From positions 4,336,483 through 4,400,482 of the forward strand of contig JAJEKV010000071.1 in the NCBI GenBank assembly GCA_021234155.1: DNA of 64,000 bases, in the 5' to 3' direction. The stretch is from Isoetes taiwanensis (lineage: Eukaryota; Streptophyta; Lycopodiopsida; Isoetales; Isoetaceae). The position numbers were made by a program, and so were the translations under genes. The notes beneath the pieces were generated by a model that saw only the letters and a program-made list of their open reading frames with translations, was not told where the DNA came from and did not search any database. This document shows, piece after piece, positions 57,895 to 64,000 of this stretch; positions within the stretch are counted from its first letter, which is position 1; every line of letters begins with the position of its first letter.

Positions 57895-58745
57895 GTGCCA
57901 AAATCTAAAGGCCTAATATACGATCTAGCTATCATACACCAATATTCTATCTCGGCAAGGGGCTTGGACAATGCAAGGCTGCTAAAAGTTCCCACAAAAA
58001 AAACCCACGCTCCACAGAGAATACCGAAGTCACACATCACCCCTGGACCTGCACATCACCAACAAAAAAACCAATAGAGAAAAAACCTCGAAAAAAGCGA
58101 AGGGCTGGTCATGCGTGCCACGCAATAAAAAACAACATTTACAATAACACACACATTAAGGGAAGGTGGGTGTGAGTCAAGGGAACTGCTGAGAGAGGAG
58201 AAAACGCCGCTGAGAAGTCGAATAAGAACCTGCAAGAAATAACGATCCCCAAATGAAGTAGAGCCCCAGAAAATACATGCAATGCATGCATGCATGCATG
58301 GGAGAGATGCATGCTCTCCCTATTCGAGAATAAGATCCGATGGCTCGGATCGATGGCATTCTCAAATTAGGGCTTGCATGAAACAGACGAAAGCTCCCGA
58401 CAAAAAGAGAACTTCCTTATCAAAACAAGATCGAGGTCGAAGATCAAAGGATGTTGACAAAAAAAAGGACAAGATCAGGAAGGAACATGCCACAACATGG
58501 AAATAGATGCGAAAACTGTCAAACCAAGCAGGGAGAATCCCTCCCCTGCCTGGTGTCAAAGAAAGAGAGTCAACGGAACTGTTGAGACAGGAGAAAACGT
58601 TGATGAGAAGTCGATGAAGAACCTGCAAGAAATAGCGATCCCCAAACGAACTAGAGCCCCAAAAAATGCATGCAATGCATGCATGGGAGAGATGCATGTA
58701 ACCCTATTCGAGAATACCGATCCGATGGCCCGGATCGATGGAAAT
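57895..58745 (+). repeat. Family B repeat, copy B3 (dimeric)
   Basis: Two sub-units 385 bp apart. Each has GGAGAAAACG(C/T)(C/T)G(C/A)TGAGAAGTCG, AACCTGCAAGAAATARCGATCCCC, a (G)CATGCATG cluster with GGGAGAGATGCATG, and TATTCGAGAATA followed by the inverted core GATCCGA-TGGC-TCGGATC (58334-58351; 58719-58736 with one centre change). It matches the sub-units of B1 at lower identity. The short minus-strand frames across it (58056-58858) are repeat sequence. Confidence 0.7.
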
Positions 58746-60289
58746 TTTATTTTCTTTCTTTTATGTCCAACACAATGAGGTGAAAATGTGGTAGGTCGAA
58801 GAACTTTTGGTAGGTCGAAAAACATTGGGTGTGTTGATGCCCATACACATATGGGCAAAAAAAGTCAGAGCTATGTGCACATAGGGTCGGCCAAAAAAAG
58901 AAAAAAAATCTATTGACCTCAAAATCGTCGAAACACTACTGGTTCTGACCAACACAGTAAGCTAATCTCAGGTTTTGACTTAAGCAGCATCATTATCAGG
59001 TTTCGACTCAGGTTTTTCTCAAGTTTCAGCTCATGCATGCTCTTCTTCCGAAACCCTATTTTGCTATGCGGATTAGGTATGTTGATTCAAGCTTCTTCAT
59101 GAGTTATCCAAGTTTTCTTCCAGAGTTCTATTATCTTGCTTTTCCCTAAGTTTTCTGAGTTTCCAGAGATAAACCTGGAAACTGCTATCTATTCTTTGTA
59201 TCTGCATTCGATTTTTTAGTCTTTACATTCTTTCTATCTGCATTTGATCTTTTAGTCCAAAGAATGGACGATCCTTCATATGACTCTTTGGCATTAAACT
59301 TGCAGGGCGAGAAGTTGCTTTAAAGGTATATCTTTGAAGGGCCCTTTTGAATTTTCCTTGTGGTTTTAGAATAGTTACTGAAATATTGCATTTTAGAATA
59401 TGTAACTATAGTCCTTCTGCAGAAAAAGACTCAATGGACACTATGGAGTAGTATCATTTGTGATAGGCAACGATCTTTCTTCTTTGCCGTTTCTATTCCT
59501 CATACTCTAATTACAAAGTGCAATAAGTTACTACACGGTGCATCTTCATCCTGGATTTGAGCACTTTGCATACTCTGTTTTGAACCTCTTCGCCTGCATA
59601 GCAGCGATCCAGAGTCTAATGATGGCTGTTGCAGGAATCCAGGTACATCACAGGAGCAGGATTCAGGTACATCTTCTAAATCCTAAACGACTCACTTTCC
59701 TTAGCAAAATCCAAAACATGATGTAAAGAAGCCCAATTTCTTCTCTGCAGGGCATGTTTCTTCTAGTAGCTGGATTTTTTAGATTGCCAAACAACTTGCC
59801 AAAACCACTCTTTAAATATCCATTATCATACATTGGCTTCCATATGTATGGTCTGCAGATACGTTACTATATGTCCTGAATCATGTAGACATCATAATGC
59901 AGGGAAGTTACGAGAATGATTTCATAGGCCTAAATTTCAAAAACAAGTATGAAGGTCTACCAGACATTCCAAAATATATCTCCTAGAGGATGTGTATCAG
60001 ATAAATACAGCACGTTCAAAATGGTGGAACCTTGCCGTGATTTTTCCTCCTTGCTTGCCATTTGGGATACATTCCCCTTTTGCTCCATGGCTTTGGTGCT
60101 ACATGGGCAAAGAATCTTTGAAAAATCTCAGCTGCATTGCTATTTCTCTCAATCGAGAGTCCCTTAAGGTAAATTTTATGAAATGAGAACGAAATGATAA
60201 ATCTTTTGCTTCCCTTAGTGATTATAGCAGATCTAAACTGCAAAAAGAGATTATAGAAATTTGTTGTTGTAGAGACTCTTCAAATGATA
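58746..60289. other. No supported exon; possibly introns of the EF-hand gene
   Basis: Contains one palindrome CTATGTGCACATAG near 58873-58886 like those at 60983-61222. TTTTACATTCTTTCTATCTG / GTATCTGCATTCGAT-type phrases repeat near 59190-59250. Several CTGCAG or TTGCAG acceptor-like sites (59302, 59424, 59753) precede short frames, but none is recognisable. Confidence 0.3.
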
Positions 60290-60483
60290 CTTTTCTAGAC
60301 TTGGATGCTGCAACTAATTTAAATGGGTTTTCTTCTTGCGAGGCAATTGCTATGTTGAATCCAGGGATAGTTATGCAAGTGCAAAACTTTTCTAGACTTG
60401 GATGATGCAACTAATTTAAATGGGTTTTCTTCTTGCAGGGCAATTGCTATGTTGAATCCAGGGATAGTTATGCAAGTGCAATA
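60290..60483 (+). repeat. 97-bp tandem duplication carrying a splice acceptor
   Basis: 60290-60386 and 60387-60483 are near-identical. Each contains GGGTTTTCTTCTTGC(AG/GA)GGCAATTGCTATG. The downstream copy keeps TTCTTCTTGCAG|GGC, a good acceptor. The upstream copy reads CTTGCGAGG instead, so its acceptor is lost. Both precede the EF-hand frame. Confidence 0.85.
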
Positions 60484-60705
60484 TTGAAGTTGGAGCCAAA
60501 GCCCGATGAAGAACTGCATAAGATGCTCAATGCATTTGATGAAAATGGAAATGGAGCCATAACCCTAGAAGAGCTTCGAAATACAACGAAAAAATTGGGG
60601 TTTGAACTTTTTGAACAAGAACTACATGTTATGGTTATGGTTATGGTTATGGTTATGGTTATGGTTATGGTTATGGTTATGTATGCTCATAAAATGGAGA
60701 TTTGA
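60433..60705 (+). CDS. EF-hand (calmodulin-like) exon with (TTATGG)n-encoded MV repeat
   Basis: After the acceptor at about 60438 the frame reads NCYVESRDSYASAILKLEPK, PDEELHKMLNAFDENGNGAI and TLEELRNTTKKLGFELFEQE. The loop DENGNGAITLEE has Ca-binding residues at the canonical positions (D, N, N, I, E), so this is a sound EF-hand of the calmodulin-like type. A second EF-hand, expected about 36 residues on, is missing: instead HVMVMVMV... comes from a (TTATGG)n microsatellite (about 60627-60680), then MYAHKMEI and a stop. Other exons were not found. This is either a terminal exon altered by the microsatellite or a gene relic. Confidence 0.6.
   Translation: MQGNCYVESRDSYASAILKLEPKPDEELHKMLNAFDENGNGAITLEELRNTTKKLGFELFEQELHVMVMVMVMVMVMVMVMVMYAHKMEI
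60627..60680 (+). repeat. (TTATGG)n hexanucleotide microsatellite
   Basis: About nine uninterrupted units lying inside the EF-hand frame and encoding alternating Met-Val. Confidence 0.95.
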
Positions 60706-60939
60706 GAGTTGATTTTGAGAATTCTTGTCACTTTTTTTTAACTTGCATGTAGAGATAAAAAAAGATGAGGAAAGGGATGTTAAGCTTTTCGGATATGCTC
60801 ATGCTATTTGCTGGAATAGTACATGTTGCTTACACAAAGACATTTTCAAGTTACTTATAGTTTTAACCAAATTCTTGCAGTGGCTAGAAATGTTTTAGAA
60901 AACTTCTCGTAGCATCATGACGAGTAAATATATATTGAG

Positions 60940-61222
60940 CCTATGTGTGCAGAACCTCGTAATTATAAAATTTGTATGGAGCCTATGTGCACATAGGCTC
61001 TGAACAATAAAAAAATTTGTATAGTCGAGTGGCTATGCGTGCATAGACAATGAACAGGTAAAAAATTTGTGCAATCAAGTGGCTTTCTTGAATAGGAAAA
61101 TTTTTATAGTCAATGGCTATGCGCGCATAGATGGGCTAATTCTTGCATGGCTAAATGGCTATGCACGCATAGGACCTTAATATGGGAAAGTTCTATATGG
61201 CTACTATGCTATGCATGTATAG
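60940..61222. repeat. Array of CTATGnnnnCATAG palindromes
   Basis: Palindromic cores at 60983-60996 (extended to a perfect 22-bp palindrome at 60979-61000, arm GAGCCTATGTG), 61033-61046, 61117-61130, 61159-61172 and 61209-61222. The inner four bases are always alternating purine-pyrimidine (TGCA, CGTG, CGCG, CACG, CATG). Spacings are 50, 84 (2x42), 42 and 50 bp. AAAATTTRTAT.GTC..GTGG phrases recur between them, so this is a degenerate 42-50-bp tandem array. Confidence 0.85.
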
Positions 61223-61806
61223 TCTCAATACGTTCTTGAATTTCATTTTTTCTTCTGTGCCATTGTTTTTTGTTCTTTATCTTGTTCTCATTTATTAAAT
61301 AACCCATTGTTCTTTTGTTTTTAGAAATTTTCATGTTTCGATGAGAGATTCTAATTTTTTTTCTTTTTTCTTTGTTTATACCCAAAAATGGCATCTTCAT
61401 TTTTTATTTTGGCCCCTTTTCTTCCCTATTTTGATCCTAAAATTTCATCTCGAATTTGAAATTGATGCCACTTTTTCCTTCGGCCACCCTAAAATAGCAT
61501 AACTAAAAATCTAACTTTTTTGGCGATTAGAGCAATTGCAGATCAGTAGTGCAATTGATCCGTCACCATGTTATCTACTAATTTATCTCACAAGAATCCA
61601 ACACTTCGAAGGAAGAACTTGAGCAAACCTGGTTACTCCATGTAGGTTTCCAAGCATCTCGGATGGGGTTTCCGAGAGTCTCGGAATACCGTTTGGTGCG
61701 AAGTGATCTGGGTCACTGGACTTGATCTATTTCTTCCTCTTTAACAAGCCTTATAATAATTCCAAAGTTTTATACATACAAAGATCAAAAGTTTACGCAA
61801 GAGTTC
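61223..61806. other. No gene; leads into the H3-like frame's 3' side
   Basis: T-rich 61250-61480 then mixed sequence. It contains no supported frame. Confidence 0.4.
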
Positions 61807-62154
61807 CTAAATTTTATCTCTCATAATCCTCCTTGCCAAATTCAGGTCCTTGGGCATAACAGTTACCCATTTGGCATAAATGGTATAGAGGTTCCCCTCT
61901 TCGAAGAGCTGGACGAGCTCTGCTTCTGATGCCTCTTGCAATGCATGCACCATCGTCGGAGTTACCCGATAATCTAGCTTGAACTCCTGCATTACTTCTC
62001 GAAGAAGGCGCTCGAAAGGTGCTTTTCGGATCAAAAGGCTTGTGCACTGTTGAAAGCGTCGGATCTCCCAAAAAGCTCGATTGTGCTTAGAGTTAGGCTC
62101 GTGGCGGACTCTCTTAGGCATCCTTGGTCGAGGTGGAGGGGGCTTGGGCCCAGC
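61807..62154 (-). CDS. Divergent histone H3-like protein (histone-fold ORF)
   Basis: From Met at 62121, 104 residues cover the H3 fold: alpha-N and alpha-1 ([34 protein letters not shown]), alpha-2 ([20 protein letters not shown]) and alpha-3 ([12 protein letters not shown]). An in-frame Pro-rich extension ([10 protein letters not shown]) upstream to about 62154 follows a TAG that could be a splice acceptor, so the real N-tail may lie in another exon. Unlike canonical H3, the K56 position is Gln (RRFQQ for RRYQK), C110 and H113 are Tyr (NLYTIYAK), and R116 is Trp. K64, K79, K122 and the RR before the C-terminus remain. Loop 1 has no insertion, which argues against a typical CENH3. No stop or frameshift breaks the fold. 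It is either a diverged variant (tail unknown) or a well-preserved retrocopy. Confidence 0.7.
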   Translation of the reverse strand, partial: AGPKPPPPRPRMPKRVRHEPNSKHNRAFWEIRRFQQCTSLLIRKAPFERLLREVMQEFKLDYRVTPTMVHALQEASEAELVQLFEEGNLYTIYAKWVTVMPKDLNLARRIMRDKI

Positions 62155-62954
62155 CTACAGTCTGCCGCCCTGCATGAATCTTGGTACTCTTTGCTTTGTG
62201 CGGTCTTCTTCACGGTCTTTGGCTATTCATGACTACTGCCCCCGCCGGGCAAGTGGTCTCTGCGGCTTCGGGTTCTCGATGGCCTTCGGTTTGGGCGTGG
62301 ACATGGAGCTCACTTCCCCCCCCGAAGGTTAGGTGCTTATACATGGCGGTGGTGCACGGCTATGTCGGGGTGAATGCCCTTGTGAGTCGGTTTAGGGCGG
62401 TGTGAGCCCTCTCTCGCCCTTGTTGTGGCCTTCATCGTGAGACTGTGGAGCATTATGCGGTTTTATGCCCTCACATGCGGCTGCCAGGATTGGGTTAGGG
62501 CTCTGTTTTAGGTGAGATTGACTAGCCAGCCGATTCACGCTTCATGTGTATCTCGGTGCTTGGCGGCTCTTGCGGCGGCAAAGCCTTGCATCGTGTGTGG
62601 CTTGGTTGGTGTGGCTGATTTGGAAGCGGCGGCGGTTGTGGATCTTTCGGGGATTCAAGCGACTGCGGCCTCTCTGATTCTTTGACTTCGTGTACAAGCT
62701 ATTTCAAAAGCTTTCGGTGTTCCGGGGAGTAGTAGAGCGGAAGTTTGCCATTTGGCGGGACTTCTTGGGTATTGTAGATGGTGATGGTCGGTTTTGTACA
62801 AAGTAGAGTTGCGGTTTTTACGTGAGTTTGTTGTGGAGTGTCGAGGTATCGCTGTCTCTTTGGGGCAGTTCTCCTTCCTCCTCACTTGCTTTGTAACATT
62901 ATCATTCTTTTAATATATTGATGACACAGTTCTTCAAAAAAAAAAAAAAAAAAA
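62155..62954 (+). mobile_element. Poly-A-tailed GC-rich insertion (LINE- or retrocopy-like 3' end)
   Basis: A GC-rich block ends with CTTTGTAACATTATCATTCT TTTAATATATTG ATGACACAGTTCTTC followed by 19 A (62936-62954), like a plant LINE 3' UTR and tail. GC content falls sharply on both sides. No clear RT or zinc-binding wording could be read, and no target duplication was found. The left boundary is unknown and may lie inside or beyond the H3-like frame. Confidence 0.45.
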
Positions 62955-63712
62955 TACCAGTCATTGTACCTAGTCCATCACCTGAAGTATAGCTTAAAGT
63001 CTTCTTCGCGAATTCTATATCGTGTTTGAGCTAGAAGGCTTTCTCTTCTACCTTATGTTTCTTCTTCGACTGCTATGGTGATTTCGGCCACACGGGGTAT
63101 GGCGGTTGAGCGTTGGGATCCGATGGCTCCCCAACTTCCTCCTCTATTTCCTCCTCCACCTGATCATCTTCTTGATCCGATCTCCTCTGTTTCTTTCTCC
63201 TCCTTCGACTCGAAGTCGGCTTGGGTTCTTCACGGCTCTTCTTGGATCACCACATTCTCTCGCGACCTATCTTCATTCCGCTTGGTCCGTTTTACCCGGT
63301 GCCGTTCCTCCCATCTTTTCTCCCTTCTCTCCCTCTCCTGCCTTTCTTCCTCCCACTCTGCCACCTTTTCCTTTCCCTTTCTCTTCTTCGAGGCCACTTG
63401 ATGTTGATGTTGCTATTGCTGTTGCTGTTGCTGCTCACCGCTAGAGAGCATCTCAAGGGCGATCGTCTCGTCCATTCGCTGTCCCGATTCAGACGAGTTA
63501 CTTGGTGCCCGCTCATCGTAGTGTTGGACTCATCTGAGCAGTCAGAGCTGTTAGCCTCCTCTCTCAGACTTGGTCGTAGATGCTTCGAGATTTTCTTGCT
63601 GCTTCTCGTTGCGATCTCTACCATGCTTGCCATTGGTCTTGGGTTCCTAACCTTCCTTATCGTGCATTTGGTGAGTGCCATATATTTTGGATTAGCAAAC
63701 TGGTTACATTAA
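62955..63712 (+). other. Pyrimidine-rich, proline-coding GC island; possible gene or LINE ORF1 relic
   Basis: Three plus-strand frames overlap. The most protein-like readings are MAVERWDPMAPQLPPLFPPP, PDHLLDPISSVSFSSFDS and, one frame over, LPGAVPPIFSPFSPSPAFLP. That suggests one Pro/Ser-rich protein with frameshifts. A (GTTGCT)n-type microsatellite lies at about 63404-63435. The overall pattern could be an N-terminal disordered region of a plant gene or ORF1 of a retroelement. No domain is recognised. Confidence 0.25.
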
Positions 63713-64000
63713 GTCAGAGATCTCCCTAGGGGCTTAAGAAGGTGATTTAGGGCGAAATTAGGAAAATGGAATTTAAAAAGAAAAGATGCTCGCACAAGTG
63801 AGAGAATATTTCCTGGTCTTTATTGCTATAGAATATTGCATTTACTATTGCATATTGTAATTTGGTATGTTGCATCCCTATACATGTATTTCCATGTGTT
63901 CTTCCAATTGGTGGTCTAGATTAGAATGTAAAAGTTCTTAAACAAGAGGATGAAGGATGGGCTTGAAAGCTAAGATCACAAGGAGGGCATTTCTGAAGGA
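63713..64000. other. Right edge, nothing recognised
   Basis: AT-rich sequence with no frame or repeat that I can support. Confidence 0.4.

Noticed and set aside
58056-58858. Similar 60-110-residue minus-strand frames (SHACIACIFWGS...) in two places
   Set aside because: They translate the CATGCATG repeat sub-units of family B; the similarity comes from the repeat.
61807-62121. Calling the H3-like ORF a CENH3
   Set aside because: Loop 1 has the same length as canonical H3 and alpha-2 keeps HALQEASEA, while CENH3 usually has a longer loop 1. Kept as a divergent H3-like protein.
1-64000. CRISPR arrays, bacterial operons, rRNA genes, organelle-DNA insertions
   Set aside because: Looked for and not seen; direct repeats present are tandem or dispersed plant repeats without regular unique spacers.

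Overview
This looks like a stretch of plant nuclear DNA. It is AT-rich and gene-poor, its genes are split by introns, and it is full of decayed retrotransposons, foldback elements, local tandem duplications and poly-A-tailed insertions. Recognisable plant hallmarks are a VQ-motif protein, a phytocyanin first exon, receptor-like-kinase exons, a PPR fragment and Ty1/copia-type, Ty3/gypsy-type and LINE sequence. Nothing bacterial or organellar was seen. The species cannot be named from the sequence; a seed-free plant or gymnosperm with a large genome is only a guess. Most of the window has no gene I can defend.

Layout. 0-2 kb: an open frame entering from the left edge, a tRNA-like (SINE-type) module, and the one confident complete gene, a 131-residue VQ protein on the minus strand. 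7-10 kb: a phytocyanin first exon and two orphan candidate exons, all minus. 10-38 kb: four same-orientation copies of a dispersed repeat (here 'family A'), each with a perfect or near-perfect inverted repeat and a TATA-like AT block, lying between stretches of minus-strand candidate exons. This stretch also has a Helitron-type terminus, a lone RLCK-type kinase exon and, at 35.6-37.3 kb, a frameshifted LINE 3' half. 39-45 kb: a 21-G run, a broken LRR-RLK fragment and two copies of a foldback MITE.

46-48.4 kb holds the best-defined mobile element: a short LTR element with 201-bp LTRs, a 5-bp target duplication, an initiator-tRNA-type primer site and a purine tract. It carries only gag, and one LTR contains a 554-bp insertion with its own terminal inverted repeats. 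49-51 kb: gypsy integrase remnants (minus) and a separate gypsy 3' end and LTR start (plus). 53-58.7 kb: a repeat family ('family B') with CATGCATG motifs and hairpins. One copy sits in a 1.55-kb poly-A-tailed insertion flanked by a 19-bp target duplication. 57.5 kb: a PPR fragment.

58.8-64 kb: an array of CTATGnnnnCATAG palindromes, an EF-hand exon ending in a (TTATGG)n microsatellite next to a 97-bp duplication of its splice acceptor, a very divergent histone H3-like ORF, a second poly-A-tailed insertion and a pyrimidine-rich GC island. No operon-like or pathway-level linkage is visible. The window reads as isolated genes and gene relics in a repeat matrix.
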